Below are positions 15,505 to 25,979 of a stretch of DNA of 32,460 bases, piece by piece. The stretch's first letter is position 1, and the number at the start of each line of letters is the position of its first letter. The DNA is from an uncultured Opitutia bacterium (GTDB lineage: Bacteria > Verrucomicrobiota > Verrucomicrobiia > Opitutales > Opitutaceae): positions 1 through 32,460 of the forward strand of contig CAIYFD010000132.1 in NCBI GenBank assembly GCA_903925425.1, given 5' to 3'. The notes under the pieces were generated by a model that ran no database searches, had not been told where the DNA came from, and was given only the letters and a program-made list of their open reading frames with translations. Made by a program: the position numbers and the translations under genes.

Positions 15505-16932
15505 TCAGTGATGGTCGTGCCCGCCGTGGACATCGGCCTGGGGCGTGACCGCCTTCAACTCGGCCATCGGCATGATGGGGAGGAAGCGGATGAAGAGGAG
15601 GAACAGGACCGAGAAGACGCCGAAGGTCCCGAAGAACGTGAAGATCTCAACGATGCTCGGCGAGTAGTAGCCCCAGCTCGAGGGCAGGAAGTCGCGGGCC
15701 AGCGAGGTCACGATGATGACGAAGCGCTCGAACCACATGCCCACGTTGACGAAGATCGAGAGGATCCAGACGAGGGCCGTGTTCGAACGGACACGCTTCG
15801 ACCAGAAGAACTGCGGGGTGATCACATTGCAGGTGATCATGATCCAGTAGGCCCAGGCGTAGGGGCCGAACGCGCGGTTGATGAAGGTGAAGCCCTCGTA
15901 CGGATTCGCGCTATACCACGCGATGAAGAACTCCATCGCGTACGCGTAGCCGACCATCGTGCCGGTCGCCAGGGTGATCTTACACATGCAGTCGATGTGG
16001 TACTGCGTGATCAGGTCCTCGAGCTTGTAGACGGCGCGGAGCGGCAGCATCAGCGTCATCACCATGCCGAAGCCGGAGAAGATGGCGCCCGCGACGAAGT
16101 AGGGCGGGAAGATCGTGGTGTGCCAGCCCGGGATCAGTGAGACGGCGAAGTCGAACGACACGATGGTGTGCACCGAGAGCACCAGCGGGGTCGAGATGCC
16201 GGCCAGGATCAGGTAGGCCATCTCGTAGTTGCTCCAGTGGCGGTTCGAACCGCGCCAGCCCATGGCGAACAGACCGTAGAGGAAGGAGCGCAGCTTGTTG
16301 CCGGCCGCCTCAAAGCGGTCGCGCAGCGTGGCGAGGTCCGGCAGGAGGCCGACGTACCAAAAGAGGACGGAAACCGTACCGTAGGTCGAAACGGCGAACA
16401 CGTCCCATTCGAGCGGTGAACGGAAGTTCTGCCAGATCCAGTTCGAGTTCGGGATCGGGAACAGGTACCACGCGTACCAGACGCGACCGACGTGGAAGAC
16501 CGGGAAGATCGCGGCGCAAACGACGGCGAAAATCGTCATCGCCTCAGCGGCGCGGTTGATCGACGTGCGCCACTTTTGGCGCAGCAGGCAGAGAATGGCC
16601 GAGATCAGGGTGCCGGCGTGGCCGATGCCGATCCAGAAGACGAAGTTGACGATGTCCCACGCCCAGTTGACCGGGTTCGCGTGGCCCCAGACGCCGACGC
16701 CGGTCGAGATCAGGTACGTGATGCCGGCGACCGTGAAGGAGGCGACGCAGCAGGCGATGACGAAGCAGATCCACCACCAGGCGGGGGTCTTGCCCTCGAT
16801 GATGCCGCAGATCTTGTCGGTGATCCACGCGAAGCTGCGATTATTTTCAACGAGGATCGCCCGGGGGAAGACCGCCGGGTTGACCTCCTGCAGGATCGCG
16901 GGAGCGGGGACGCTGGATTCGACGTGGGCCAT
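15505..16932 (-). CDS. actC: Alternative complex III quinol-binding membrane subunit ActC
   Basis: A 475-residue NrfD/PsrC-family integral membrane protein with about 10 helices, the expected main quinol oxidation subunit of ACIII. It has the family segments W-V-G-I-G-H-A-G-T-like [25 protein letters not shown] and [10 protein letters not shown]. The His-rich C-terminus ends G-G-H-D-H-H. The ATG at 16932 follows the actB stop by one base; the longer open frame upstream is a shadow of actB. It transfers electrons to the iron-sulfur domain of ActB on the periplasmic face. Confidence 0.94.
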   Translation of the reverse strand: MAHVESSVPAPAILQEVNPAVFPRAILVENNRSFAWITDKICGIIEGKTPAWWWICFVIACCVASFTVAGITYLISTGVGVWGHANPVNWAWDIVNFVFWIGIGHAGTLISAILCLLRQKWRTSINRAAEAMTIFAVVCAAIFPVFHVGRVWYAWYLFPIPNSNWIWQNFRSPLEWDVFAVSTYGTVSVLFWYVGLLPDLATLRDRFEAAGNKLRSFLYGLFAMGWRGSNRHWSNYEMAYLILAGISTPLVLSVHTIVSFDFAVSLIPGWHTTIFPPYFVAGAIFSGFGMVMTLMLPLRAVYKLEDLITQYHIDCMCKITLATGTMVGYAYAMEFFIAWYSANPYEGFTFINRAFGPYAWAYWIMITCNVITPQFFWSKRVRSNTALVWILSIFVNVGMWFERFVIIVTSLARDFLPSSWGYYSPSIVEIFTFFGTFGVFSVLFLLFIRFLPIMPMAELKAVTPQADVHGGHDHH

Positions 16933-16933
16933 G

Positions 16934-19900
16934 TCAGTGCTTAGCTCCCGTCTTTTCCGCCGCGCCACCGGGGGCGACAGCGGCCTCCGCGCCATGAGCG
17001 CCGGGGTGGTTCTTCTCGTTGTATTCGATCCGGCTCAACGGGAGCGCGGCGTAGTCGGGCATCCGCGGGTTCGGATTGCGCAGCTTGCCGAGATAGGTGG
17101 TGCGGGGACGGATATTGAGATAACCGAGCACCGCGTAGTCCTGCTCGCGGCTCTTGGCCTGCGATACCTCGCTGTTCGGATCGAGAATGTTGCCAAACAC
17201 AACGGCCTCGACCGGGCAAACCTGCTGGCAGGCGGTCTTGATCGTTCCATCCGGCACGAGCACATCAGCCGGGTTGCCCGCCTGCGAGCTGGCCGTCCGG
17301 TGCTGGATTTTGCCGTTCTGGATGCGCTGGATGCAATAGGTGCACTTCTCCATGACACCGCGCATGCGCACGGTGACCTCGGGGTTCTTCACCATCTTGA
17401 CGAGCTCCGGCATGCCCTGCGGGCCGACCGGGCCAAGGTAGAGGCTGTCGAGCTGACGCTCGTTGAAGTCGAAGAAATTGAACCGGCGGGTCTTGTACGG
17501 ACAGTTGTTGGCGCAGTACCGCGTGCCGATGCAGCGGTTGTAGGCCATCGTGTTGATACCCTCGGCATCGTGCACGGTAGCATTGACGGGGCAGACGGTC
17601 TCGCACGGAGCGAGCTCGCAGTGCTGGCAGGCCATCGGCTGCAGGGAAACCTGGGGATCCTCGGGCAGCTCGCGGTTGCCCTCGCCGCCAAAGGCACCGG
17701 CCTCGGCCGTGCCCGTGGAGTAATAACGGTCGAGCCGGATCCAATGCATCTCGCGGCCGCGGGCCACCTGCTCCTTGCCGACGATCGGAATATTGTTCTC
17801 CGCCTGACAGGCCACCACGCAGGCGTTGCAGCCGGTGCAGGTGTTCAGATCGATCGACATGCCCCACTGGTGGTAGCCGTCGAGATTCGGGGTCGAGTAG
17901 AGCGACTGGCCGCGCGGCAGGGACGCCTGAACGGCGCCACCGTGGATGCGCTTCTTGTAGTCCGCTTCGCTCTCGCCCGGCAGATGCGCGCCCTGCTCGC
18001 CGAGGACGGCGGGCGTGTGCGACTCCATGCCGATGGTGTTGACGTAGGCGAGGCCCTTGCTGCCTTCCTTCTGGACCTCGTCGAGATTGGCTTCGCGCAC
18101 GATGTCGCGGCCTTCCATCGACCAATGCTCCTGGGTGTTCGCCAGCAGCATCCGTTCGTCGGTCACCGTAAGCTTGGCCCCCGTGACGAAATGCGGCGCG
18201 GTGGACGTCCGGAGCGCATAGGCGTTGTAGCCGGTTCCCTGGCCAACGTGGCCGGTCACACTGCGCCCATACCCGAGCGGCAGCACGATCGTGTAGTTCG
18301 AAAGACCCGGTTGAATATGGATCGGACCGCGAATCTTGCGGGTGCCGATCGTAACCTCTCCGACGTGGGCGTTTTCCTGGCCGCGGCTGAAATCCGCCTC
18401 TTCCTTGCGGGCCACCTGGAGCATCGCGCCCTTCGGATCGATCCCGAGCTCCTTACCGAGCTTGGGGCTGACGAGGATGGCATTGTCCCACGAAATCTTG
18501 GTGATCGGATCCGGGCACTCCTGCAGCCAGCCGTTGTTGGCGAAGCGGCCGTCGTCCATCTTGTAGTCGGCGATGAAGCGGACCTCGAGATTCGACGCGG
18601 ACAGGGCCGGGGCCAAGGCCGCCACCGCGGTCGCAGCCGTGGGCTGGACCTGGCCGACCACGCGGAAAACGGAATTGGCGAGCAGGCCGTCGTGCAGGAA
18701 CTTCTGCATCGCCTTCTCGGCGTCACCACCGGCCAAAGCCGTGATCGTGGCGCGCACGTGGGCGTAGGGATCCGTTTCGGTCTGGCCGGAGATCCGGGCG
18801 AGAACCTCGATCTGGGTCAGCCCGCCGAACAGGGGGACAATCATCGGCTGCACCGGCACAATCGTGCCGTCGACCGTGCGGGCATCACCCCACGACTCGA
18901 GGTAGTGGGCCGCGGAAAGATGGGTGCCGGCGATCGAGGAGGTCTCGTCGACGTAGCCGCTCAGGTGAATGACATCAGCCACCTTCTTCTGGGTGGCGGT
19001 CCACTCAAGATCGGCCGGGGCATTGTAGGCGGGGTTGCCGCCGAGAATTACGAGCGTGCGGACCGAGCCGCCATTGATCGCGGTGGCCAGCTGCGAGATC
19101 GTCGCGGCGGCGGGCGCGGCCGGAACCTCGACCAGATCCACCGTGTGGCCCACGTTGCCGAGGGCGACATTCATCCGGTAGGCCAACGCGTGAACCGACG
19201 CGGGCAGGTGGGCGCCGGCGACGATCAGCGAAGCGCCGCGATTCGCGAGGAGGTCCTCGGCGCAAGCATCGATCCAAGGCTGGTTGATCCCGGTGACCGC
19301 GGCGGGAGCGGCGGTGCGAGTCACCTTGGCGGACAGCGCGGCGGCAAACGCCTCCATATGGCTGCTCGCCAGACGGAGCCGATGGTCGGCCATCGCTCCG
19401 GTGAGCGAGAGGCTGCTCTCCGCCATGTAGAGGCGGTTCATCGGGTCGTCCTTCTTGGTCACCCGGCGCCCCTTGGCGAACTCGCGGGCGTAATAGAGAC
19501 TCCCGGCCTCGGCCTGGAGAAAGTCGGCCTCGAGCGAAACGATCCGTTTCGCAGCAGCGAAGCGGTAGAGCGGACGGAGATTGGCGTTGCCGAAGACCGA
19601 CGCGGAGGCCGCGGCCGGGGGCAAATCGGTCACCGGCTCGTACTCGGCCCAAAGCGCCTGCGGATAACGCTGGCGCAGGGTGGCGACCAAGCGGGCGCGG
19701 GTCGGCGAAGAGGATTCGTCGGCGAGGAAGGCCAGACCGGCGCCGCCCGTCGGCGTGTAGGTCGTGGCGATCGCGGCGAGGAGCGCGTTGACCGCGGCGG
19801 CATCGAGTTTCGCCCCACCCTTCGTGTGCGCCATCGAGCGCTCCGGGTCGTAGAGGTCGAGCACCGAGGCCTGCGCGAGCAACGAACTGGCGGAACCGTG

Positions 19901-20296
19901 CAGCCCATAGGTGGGATTGCCCTCGATCTTGGTCGGACGGCCCTGATGGGTCTCAGCGAGCAGCGGGATCGCCGTCTTGCGGATCGGCATCGAGGTCGCG
20001 AAGTAGAGCGGCAGACCGGGAATGACACCCTCCACAGACTTGCCGTAGGGCAGAATGAACTTCTCGGGGCGGCGGCAGCCGGCAAGCCCAAGCCCGCCCA
20101 GCGCAAACGACGCCGCCATGATCTTCATGAAACGGCGGCGGTCGACCCCGTTCAGCGAATCCGCGCCCTCGGGAAACTCGCGGTCCATCCTGGCTTGGAA
20201 GCCCGGCGTGGCGGACAGCTCGTCAAGGCTGCGCCAGTATTGCGGCCCGGAAAGGGCGCGTTCGGAAGGAGCCGGATGCTGAAATTGGCGTTTCAT
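16934..20296 (-). CDS. actB: Alternative complex III molybdopterin-like/iron-sulfur subunit ActB
   Basis: A 1120-residue periplasmic lipoprotein of ACIII. A Tat-type signal (R-R-R-F-M-K at 53-58) leads to a lipobox L-A-G-C (Cys74), so it is exported folded and lipidated. The first large part (about 80-780) resembles molybdopterin oxidoreductases but in ACIII binds no molybdenum. The last part (about 815-1030) holds four ferredoxin-like cysteine groups: [32 protein letters not shown] and C-T-Y-C-I-Q-R-I with C-Q-Q-V-C-P. This fits the family's three 4Fe-4S plus one 3Fe-4S clusters. The two parts are fused, as in most ACIII. The ATG (20294-20296) overlaps the actA stop in an ATGA junction. Confidence 0.95.
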   Translation of the reverse strand: MKRQFQHPAPSERALSGPQYWRSLDELSATPGFQARMDREFPEGADSLNGVDRRRFMKIMAASFALGGLGLAGCRRPEKFILPYGKSVEGVIPGLPLYFATSMPIRKTAIPLLAETHQGRPTKIEGNPTYGLHGSASSLLAQASVLDLYDPERSMAHTKGGAKLDAAAVNALLAAIATTYTPTGGAGLAFLADESSSPTRARLVATLRQRYPQALWAEYEPVTDLPPAAASASVFGNANLRPLYRFAAAKRIVSLEADFLQAEAGSLYYAREFAKGRRVTKKDDPMNRLYMAESSLSLTGAMADHRLRLASSHMEAFAAALSAKVTRTAAPAAVTGINQPWIDACAEDLLANRGASLIVAGAHLPASVHALAYRMNVALGNVGHTVDLVEVPAAPAAATISQLATAINGGSVRTLVILGGNPAYNAPADLEWTATQKKVADVIHLSGYVDETSSIAGTHLSAAHYLESWGDARTVDGTIVPVQPMIVPLFGGLTQIEVLARISGQTETDPYAHVRATITALAGGDAEKAMQKFLHDGLLANSVFRVVGQVQPTAATAVAALAPALSASNLEVRFIADYKMDDGRFANNGWLQECPDPITKISWDNAILVSPKLGKELGIDPKGAMLQVARKEEADFSRGQENAHVGEVTIGTRKIRGPIHIQPGLSNYTIVLPLGYGRSVTGHVGQGTGYNAYALRTSTAPHFVTGAKLTVTDERMLLANTQEHWSMEGRDIVREANLDEVQKEGSKGLAYVNTIGMESHTPAVLGEQGAHLPGESEADYKKRIHGGAVQASLPRGQSLYSTPNLDGYHQWGMSIDLNTCTGCNACVVACQAENNIPIVGKEQVARGREMHWIRLDRYYSTGTAEAGAFGGEGNRELPEDPQVSLQPMACQHCELAPCETVCPVNATVHDAEGINTMAYNRCIGTRYCANNCPYKTRRFNFFDFNERQLDSLYLGPVGPQGMPELVKMVKNPEVTVRMRGVMEKCTYCIQRIQNGKIQHRTASSQAGNPADVLVPDGTIKTACQQVCPVEAVVFGNILDPNSEVSQAKSREQDYAVLGYLNIRPRTTYLGKLRNPNPRMPDYAALPLSRIEYNEKNHPGAHGAEAAVAPGGAAEKTGAKH

Positions 20297-20946
20297 CGAT
20301 GGCAACCGGAGCAGCTCTCGGGCGGTTTGATTTTCCAGTCGTGGATGAACTTCATCCCGGCCTCGACGCCCGACTTGTCGGCGATCCGCGGTGAATCGAG
20401 GTTAAAGACGTCGGCCTTCTCGCGCACCCGGAGCTCAGGGTTGCGATGGCATTCGATGCAGAATCCCATGCTCAGCGGCTGGGCGTGGGCGACCACATCC
20501 ATCTCGTTGATCTTGCCGTGGCACTCCACGCAGCTGACCCCGCGGTTCACGTGGGCGGCATGGTTGAAGTAAACATAGTCCGGCGTGGTATGGATCCAGA
20601 CCCAGGGAACCGCCTCGCCGGTTTCGTAGCTCGCACGCACCGGGGCCAGCAGGGCGCTGTCCTTCTTGACCTGATTGTGGCAGTTCATGCAGGTCTGCGC
20701 CGTCGGGACATTGGAATGACCCGATTTTTCGACGTTCGAGTGGCAGAAACGGCAGTCGAGGCCGAGCTGGCCGGCATGCAACGCGTGGCTGAAAGGCACG
20801 GGCTGCACCGGCGCATACCCGACCCGGGTGTACTTCGGCGTCATGTAATACGTGACGCCCGCCGTGGCCACGCCGCCGAACACGACCAGAAAGATGATGA
20901 TTTGGAGCGGGAGCCGGTTGGCCGATTTTGGGAAGATCTTCGACAT
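20293..20946 (-). CDS. actA: Alternative complex III pentaheme cytochrome c ActA
   Basis: A 217-residue multiheme cytochrome with an N-terminal membrane helix (about 13-34) and five C-x-x-C-H sites: C-R-F-C-H (65-69), C-M-N-C-H (86-90), C-V-E-C-H (139-143), C-I-E-C-H (163-167) and C-S-G-C-H (212-216). The last heme is one residue from the C-terminus, as is usual for ActA. It takes electrons from the ActB iron-sulfur chain and hands them to ActE. The ATG at 20946 gives the family N-terminus; the frame is open further upstream without support. It is the first main gene of the operon, 10 bp after a tiny ORF. Confidence 0.95.
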   Translation of the reverse strand: MSKIFPKSANRLPLQIIIFLVVFGGVATAGVTYYMTPKYTRVGYAPVQPVPFSHALHAGQLGLDCRFCHSNVEKSGHSNVPTAQTCMNCHNQVKKDSALLAPVRASYETGEAVPWVWIHTTPDYVYFNHAAHVNRGVSCVECHGKINEMDVVAHAQPLSMGFCIECHRNPELRVREKADVFNLDSPRIADKSGVEAGMKFIHDWKIKPPESCSGCHR

Positions 20947-20956
20947 GGCCGGATGA

Positions 20957-21145
20957 TCAGAGCGATGCGTTGCGCCGGGCGACCGCGCGGGACTCAACCG
21001 CAAGTTTCACCGGAACTGCATCCACGGCGGGCACGGCCGGCTGAGCCTCCACCCGGTTCACGAAAGCCCGGGGAAGGGCCACAGCGGCTACGGCAAGGCC
21101 GAGCGCTTTCGCGAGGAAGTGTTTGCGTGACTGGTGTTGGCTCAC
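20957..21145 (-). CDS. Tiny Tat-signal protein upstream of actA
   Basis: A predicted 62-residue product from a GTG start (21143-21145). It begins S-Q-H-Q-S-R-K-H-F-L-A-K-A-L-G-L, a Tat-like signal with Arg-Lys in place of the twin arginine, followed by A-V-A-A-V-A-L-P-R-A-F. The rest is a short Ala/Val/Pro-rich segment ending A-V-A-R-R-N-A-S-L with no cysteine. The frame also opens at an ATG 87 bases upstream (21230-21232), but that would put an unlikely leader before the signal. It stops 10 bp before actA and would be the first gene of the operon. It may be a small exported ACIII partner or a leader peptide; I do not recognise a family. Confidence 0.5.
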   Translation of the reverse strand: MSQHQSRKHFLAKALGLAVAAVALPRAFVNRVEAQPAVPAVDAVPVKLAVESRAVARRNASL

Positions 21146-21308
21146 AGTTGAACGGGTGAGGAAATAATCAGCGCCGAAGCAAGGAGTCGCCCCGGGCGTT
21201 GTAAACGAAAATTCCTTCAGACATTTCGGCATGGGGATTAATTAGCATCGCGCCGGTTCAGCCTTGGCCCGGCTAATTGCGCGCTAATAACCGCGGCGAA
21301 CGAACGAG
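21146..21308 (-). promoter_or_regulatory. Gap upstream of the ACIII operon, likely holding its promoter
   Basis: This 163-bp gap separates the export ATPase gene from the ACIII operon on the same strand, so the operon promoter should lie here. TTAATTAGC (21238-21246) and GCTAATT (21272-21278) are inverted, and GCTAATAA (21283-21290) is a further direct copy. This AT-rich set could be an operator or -10 region in an otherwise GC-rich stretch. I could not identify a convincing -35/-10 pair. Confidence 0.3.
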
Positions 21309-22010
21309 TCAGACGAAAAGCCCGTCGCGCATCGGCCGGGTGGCGTCGCAACGGTTCGCAATCTCGGGGTTGTGCGTCACCAGGACCACCGCTTGGCCGT
21401 TTTCCTTGGCCAAACGGGTCAGCAGGTCGAATACGAGGGCGGAATTCTTCACGTCGAGATTGCCCGTCGGTTCGTCCGCCAAGATGATCGTCGGCTGGTT
21501 CGCCAGCGCCCGCGCCACCGCCACGCGCTGCTGTTCACCGCCGGAAAGCTGGGTGCCAAGCCGGTGGCTCTTCTCCCCCAGCCCGACCGAAGCCAGCAGG
21601 GAATGGGCCCGGGCCGTCATCTCGGGCTCCGGGAGCCGGCCCAGCTTGCGCATGGGCATCATGACATTCTCCAGCGCGGTGAACTCCAGCATCAGGAAGT
21701 GAAACTGGAAAACAAACCCGATGTGCGCGCCGCGAGCCGCGGTGCGGGCGGCGTCGTCGGTGTTCGACATGACATTTCCGTTAATTGAGATCTCGCCGCC
21801 GTCGGGCTGGTCGAGGAGACCGAGCAGGTAGAGCAGCGTGCTCTTGCCGCAGCCGGACGGGCCGACAATCGCCTCGACCTGTCCGCGCCGGGCTTCGAAA
21901 GAGACCCCCTTGAGGACATGGACTCTGCCCTCATCGCGGCCCAGGTAGCGATGCAGACCCGAGCAGCAGAGCACGACCTCGCCGGGGGCGCTGACGGAGG
22001 CAGCCTTCAT
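21309..22010 (-). CDS. ABC transporter ATPase, LolD/MacB/DevA type
   Basis: A 233-residue ATPase. Walker A G-P-S-G-C-G-K-S-T is at 50-58, the Q-loop Gln at 102, signature L-S-G-G-E at 155-159 with Q-Q-R-V-A-V-A-R-A-L, Walker B I-I-L-A-D-E at 175-180 with P-T-G-N-L-D, and switch His213 (V-T-H-N). The D-E-P-T-G-N-L-D and L-L-G-L-L-D-Q-P-D-G-G-E segments place it in the LolD/MacB/DevA group that drives periplasmic extrusion rather than import. Its start overlaps the permease stop by ATGA. It is the last gene of the four-gene export operon. Confidence 0.92.
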   Translation of the reverse strand: MKAASVSAPGEVVLCCSGLHRYLGRDEGRVHVLKGVSFEARRGQVEAIVGPSGCGKSTLLYLLGLLDQPDGGEISINGNVMSNTDDAARTAARGAHIGFVFQFHFLMLEFTALENVMMPMRKLGRLPEPEMTARAHSLLASVGLGEKSHRLGTQLSGGEQQRVAVARALANQPTIILADEPTGNLDVKNSALVFDLLTRLAKENGQAVVLVTHNPEIANRCDATRPMRDGLFV

Positions 22011-23266
22011 TGCGCGGTCCCCCGAACGATATCACCCGGCTCGAGCCGCGCGGCCCGGCGGGCCGGGATGATGCTGGCCAGCATGACCATGACGACGGCC
22101 GTGCTGACGGCCTCAACGTAATGCCAGACATCCCAGGCCACCACGTAGTACTTGGCGGAGAAGATGCCGCTGATGCCGCCATTGCGCAGGGGCATCTTGG
22201 AGATGCCGTAGGTGGACGCCGCACCGAAAACGCACCCGATCACAGCCCCGATGGTGAGAACGATGACGGCCTGCCAAAGGAAGATCCGGGTAACGTCTGC
22301 CCGCTCGTAACCCATCGACCGCAGGATCGCGATGTCCTTGGTCTTCTCGATGACGATCATCGCGAGTGTGTTGAACATGGCCACGCCGGCGATGAGCGTG
22401 AAGACAAGCACCGTGATCGCCGACGAAACCTGCAGCGCGCTGAACGCCGAGAGCCAGGAGCGCTCCCGTTCCTGCCAGGGCTGGGCATTGTACCTCAACT
22501 CATCGACAATCCGCGCCGACTCGACCGGCGCACGCGCGGGATCGGCCAGCTGGAGTTGAAGATAGGACACGCCCGTCGGACGGTGCAGGACCGAGGCCGC
22601 GTCGGACAGGGAGAGATAAATCCGCTCGCGGTCCATCGCACTGATGCCCGTGACAAAAATCGCCATCACCCGATACCGCTGGGGCGTAGCACCCGATTGG
22701 CTGACCTGGATGAAGTCGTTGAGGCCAATCAGCAGCCGGTCCGCCAGCTCCCGCCCGATCATCGCTCCAGCCGGGCGGTTCCGGAAATCATCGACGCTCC
22801 CCTCGACGATCTTCGCCCCGAGATTGGAGACCTTGAGATGCTGGTCGATATTGATGCCGTAGACGCGGCCCGTGTCGGAGCGCACCGCGCTGGAGATGTC
22901 GACCGAGCCCTTGAGCACCTGCGACACTCCGACCACCGCGGGGTTGTCGTCGAGCGCGGCCACCAAGCCGGCCGGTTCCTCAATGCCCGCCTGCAGTTTC
23001 ACCGCGTTGTCCTGCGTCGTCTCGATGACCACCCCGGAGCCGTGCTCGGTCTCAAAACTGGTGCGCGCCGACTGGATCTTGTCCTGGATCAGGACGGCAC
23101 CGTCGGCGCCGATGATCGTCTCGATGAAAAGATCCTGAAACCCGGTCGTGGTGGCCTGGGTGATGATGAACAAGCCGACGCCGAGCACGATGCAGGTCAG
23201 GCTCATCACCATCGCCCGTTTCTTCGCCGTGAGGAAACGGAAGGCGATGCGAAGATTCGGCGACAT
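22007..23266 (-). CDS. ABC transporter permease, MacB/LolC/DevC type
   Basis: A 419-residue permease of the type VII (mechanotransmission) class. One helix lies near the N-terminus (about 18-38), followed by a large periplasmic domain (about 40-290) and three C-terminal helices with I-A-I-L-R-S-M-G-Y-E-R-A-D-V, the coupling segment that contacts the ATPase. The ending P-A-R-R-A-A-R-L-E-P-G-D-I-V-R-G is the standard family tail. Unlike MacB, the ATPase is a separate gene. Together with the adaptor and TolC it fits a DevBCA/MacAB-like tripartite exporter; the substrate is unknown. Confidence 0.88.
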   Translation of the reverse strand: MSPNLRIAFRFLTAKKRAMVMSLTCIVLGVGLFIITQATTTGFQDLFIETIIGADGAVLIQDKIQSARTSFETEHGSGVVIETTQDNAVKLQAGIEEPAGLVAALDDNPAVVGVSQVLKGSVDISSAVRSDTGRVYGINIDQHLKVSNLGAKIVEGSVDDFRNRPAGAMIGRELADRLLIGLNDFIQVSQSGATPQRYRVMAIFVTGISAMDRERIYLSLSDAASVLHRPTGVSYLQLQLADPARAPVESARIVDELRYNAQPWQERERSWLSAFSALQVSSAITVLVFTLIAGVAMFNTLAMIVIEKTKDIAILRSMGYERADVTRIFLWQAVIVLTIGAVIGCVFGAASTYGISKMPLRNGGISGIFSAKYYVVAWDVWHYVEAVSTAVVMVMLASIIPARRAARLEPGDIVRGTAQ

Positions 23267-23295
23267 TGACGGTAAAACCGGCGGTGAGACCCGAA

Positions 23296-24423
23296 TTATT
23301 TGCCCGCGGGTGCCACGGACTCGGTCCGCACACTCTGGCCGTCGCTGAAAAGTTCCTGGCGATCCACGATCACCTCTTCACCCGGAGAAACCCCGCTCAG
23401 GACCTCGATGACGCTGTCGGAGTCATAACCAGGCTTCGGGGTCCGGACCTCCACCTTGCCATTCCGCACCACATAGATGCGGTTGTTGTAGATCGCGCGC
23501 CGGGGCACCCGAACCTTGGCCTCCCGCTCATCGATCGTAATCACGCCATCACCGGACTGTCCGGTCTTGTTCAGCAGCGCCGGGTCGATGGCGAGGTCGA
23601 GATGGGCGATATAGCGCAGCGTCGAGGAATCTTGCGCCGGGAGGATCGTCTTGATCGTGCCAAAAAAATCGCCGTCCAAGCCGGTAAGCCTGACCCGGAT
23701 GCGAAGGCCTTCCTTCACTCCCTTGGCCAGATTCTCCTCGCTGATGCGCGCCTCAACGATGCGCGAATTGGTGATCAGGGTCGCCACGGTCTGACCGCCA
23801 TTGATATAGGCGCCCTTCGAGAACTTGATGTCGGTCAGCGTGCCGGCGAACGGCGCCCGGAGAGTCAGGTTCGCAAGCTCGAGTTTGCGGCCCTCGATCT
23901 CTTTTTCCTTATGGGCGACCGCATCGTCCGCCAGAATTTTTGCCAACTCCTGATTGAATCCCAAATCCCGCACCTGATTCTCGATTTGCTCGTAAGCCAC
24001 CAGAGACAAGCGACCGGCGTCCTTGTCGACCCGCTTGAGATCGAGATTCTTCTGCGCGCTCTGCAGAGCGCTGGCGCGGATCTTCTCGTTGACGGTGTTC
24101 ATGGCCTTGGCGGTGTTCAGGCTAATTTCAAGGTTATCGACCTCCAACTGCTTGTTCTGGGTGTCGACGCGCACCAGGACATCGCCCTCCTGCACGACCT
24201 GCCCCTCCTTCAGCTCGTTCAGCATCCGCCCGGAGCCCTCGATCTTGAGTTCGAGCGAATTCTCCGCCCGAACCTTGATCTGGGCCGACACGGCCTTGGC
24301 GACCTTGCCACCCTTGGCCTCCTGCACCGTCGCGGTGGGCCGCAGGTACAGGGTGACGCCGAAGTAACCCGCGGCGACGATGCCGGCGACCACGAGCAGT
24401 TTGATTCCGGGATTATTTGCCAT
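23296..24423 (-). CDS. Periplasmic adaptor (HlyD/MacA/DevB-like membrane fusion protein)
   Basis: A 375-residue adaptor with an N-terminal membrane helix (about 8-27) and two lipoyl half-motifs flanking a helical hairpin of about 90-190: V-V-Q-E-G-D-V-L-V-R-V-D before it and L-R-A-P-F-A-G-T-L-T after it. A beta-barrel and membrane-proximal domain follow, with V-P-R-R-A-I-Y and the G-V-S-P-G-E-E-V-I-V segment typical of these proteins. It bridges the inner-membrane permease and the outer-membrane TolC protein. Its first 11 bases overlap the end of the tolC-like gene, and the permease starts 29 bp after it. Confidence 0.9.
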   Translation of the reverse strand: MANNPGIKLLVVAGIVAAGYFGVTLYLRPTATVQEAKGGKVAKAVSAQIKVRAENSLELKIEGSGRMLNELKEGQVVQEGDVLVRVDTQNKQLEVDNLEISLNTAKAMNTVNEKIRASALQSAQKNLDLKRVDKDAGRLSLVAYEQIENQVRDLGFNQELAKILADDAVAHKEKEIEGRKLELANLTLRAPFAGTLTDIKFSKGAYINGGQTVATLITNSRIVEARISEENLAKGVKEGLRIRVRLTGLDGDFFGTIKTILPAQDSSTLRYIAHLDLAIDPALLNKTGQSGDGVITIDEREAKVRVPRRAIYNNRIYVVRNGKVEVRTPKPGYDSDSVIEVLSGVSPGEEVIVDRQELFSDGQSVRTESVAPAGK

Positions 24424-25819
24424 GGCTGAGATAACTGGGGGGAAGCTGGTTCATCATCGGGTCGGCCCCCACGAGGGAGACAAAGTCGGACCATTGCTGG
24501 AGAAAATTCGCGCGGGCGACGAACGCGTTGATCTCGGCGGCCTTGAAGGCGGCCGCGGACAGTTCCACCTCCACCTCGGCGCGCTGGCCGCTGGCGAGGA
24601 GTTCCTTGTCGACATGCAGAGCACCCGCGGCGCTCGAAAGACCGCGCTCGGCCAACTGCATGGCCCGATACTCCAGTGACACTTGCTTCCGGCGGTTCTC
24701 CGCCTCGTCGCGGGTCGTCTCCATGTAAGTCTGAAGCTGGCGCTCGTACGAGCGCTTGGTACTCAGGGCGGAAAGTCTTCCGGCGCGAGCGGCCCCGGCG
24801 TCAAACAGGGTGAAGCTCATACTGACGCTGGCGCTCCGGACGGCCACAAAAGATGAAGAGACATTGCCCGCACTGTCCGATGAGTTGCTGGCACCGGTGC
24901 TATACCCGGCGCCGAGACCGATTTTCGGGTAATTCGCATACTTCGCCATCCGGGAGCTGAGATCGCTCTGCCTCAGGTACAGGGCGTAGGACTGCGCCAC
25001 AGGGGTTTCCGCCACGCCACCATGCAGGAAAACATCCAACAACGCGGCCGGTGTCTCCTCCGGCAGGCGCGGTTCGGGAAGGACGTCAGGAATCGCCGAT
25101 TCGGCGAAGACGATCTGCCCTGCCAAGCGGGCGAAAAGCCGCTTGAAATTCTCAAAATCCTGCTCCTGGCGGTCCGCCGCCAGTCTCACTGACAGAACGA
25201 CCGACTCGGCGGCGGGCAGTTCATCAGGCGCGCTCACGCCGCGCTCAATGCCGTCCTTCTTCGCCGCCAGCGCCTTCTCCTGCATCGTCGCCTGCAGGCG
25301 GGCCTGGGCCAGGGAGGCCTTCTTGATGATGAGCTGCGTGTACTGCGACCTGAGCGCACCCAGCAAAGTGCGATAAGCATCGGCATAGTTCCTTTTGGCG
25401 ATCTCCTCTCCCAGCTTTCCGATGTCGGCGCGGGCCTTCACATCGCCCTCCTGAAAAAGGGGCTGTGAAATTCCCACCCCGTAGGTGAAACCGCTCGAGG
25501 AACTGGAGGAGCTCGCATTGCCCGACGCTGAGGAAACACCGCTAATGCCATAACCGGCGCTGCCGGTCAGCCGGGGATAGAGGCCCGAAACCGCCGTAAT
25601 CTTCGCCGCCTCGGTTTGGGCGAGGGTGATGCGCTGGTTCAGCATGGTGGGCGCCAAGTTCACCGCGTCGGCCAGGATCGTTTTCAGTCCGGGCATGAGG
25701 TCCTCGGTCAAGGTGCCGCTCACGGCGGTGGCCTGGCCCGCCAGCGCGAGCGGCCCGAGCGCAAGGGCGGCGAGGACGATCGGGAGCCGCAACAGGCGAA
25801 TCATCGTGGAGACAGTCAT
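24413..25819 (-). CDS. TolC-family outer membrane efflux protein
   Basis: A protein of about 468 residues with a signal peptide (hydrophobic core [14 protein letters not shown]) and two similar halves of long Ala/Leu/Glu/Gln-rich helices, as expected for the TolC barrel-tunnel. Segments such as [15 protein letters not shown] and [14 protein letters not shown] mark the two repeats. Three ATGs are possible (25879, 25819, 25804). I use 25819; 25804 would also leave an intact signal peptide. It is the first gene of the export operon and supplies its outer-membrane exit duct. Confidence 0.9.
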   Translation of the reverse strand: MTVSTMIRLLRLPIVLAALALGPLALAGQATAVSGTLTEDLMPGLKTILADAVNLAPTMLNQRITLAQTEAAKITAVSGLYPRLTGSAGYGISGVSSASGNASSSSSSSGFTYGVGISQPLFQEGDVKARADIGKLGEEIAKRNYADAYRTLLGALRSQYTQLIIKKASLAQARLQATMQEKALAAKKDGIERGVSAPDELPAAESVVLSVRLAADRQEQDFENFKRLFARLAGQIVFAESAIPDVLPEPRLPEETPAALLDVFLHGGVAETPVAQSYALYLRQSDLSSRMAKYANYPKIGLGAGYSTGASNSSDSAGNVSSSFVAVRSASVSMSFTLFDAGAARAGRLSALSTKRSYERQLQTYMETTRDEAENRRKQVSLEYRAMQLAERGLSSAAGALHVDKELLASGQRAEVEVELSAAAFKAAEINAFVARANFLQQWSDFVSLVGADPMMNQLPPSYLSHGK

Positions 25820-25979
25820 GGATCGCGGTGGGCCGGCATCAGATCGGGGCTGTCGAGCCGGTTCGATCTTCGCAGGCATGGCAATCCCGAAAACCCGTCG
25901 GGCCCGTTACGGCACATCCGGCACTTGCCTCGACCGCCGGCAACCCCAACGTCGGCGCTCACGCTTCCACTCTTTCGCC
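25820..25979. promoter_or_regulatory. Divergent promoter region, export operon and polysaccharide region
   Basis: This 160-bp gap lies between two genes reading away from each other (tolC-like leftward, aminotransferase rightward), so it must contain or adjoin both promoters. I see no clear -35/-10 pair or operator. Reading frames extend into it from both sides, but without family support. Confidence 0.35.

Noticed and set aside
14964-15533. Earlier ATG for actD at 15533
   Set aside because: It would overlap actC by 29 bases and add residues not seen in the family; the ATG at 15497 fits better.
16556-20572. Very long open frame (over 1300 codons) on the plus strand opposite actC and actB
   Set aside because: It is the antisense shadow of GC-rich coding DNA; the translation is Arg/Gly/Val/His-rich with no domain, while the minus strand encodes clear ACIII subunits.
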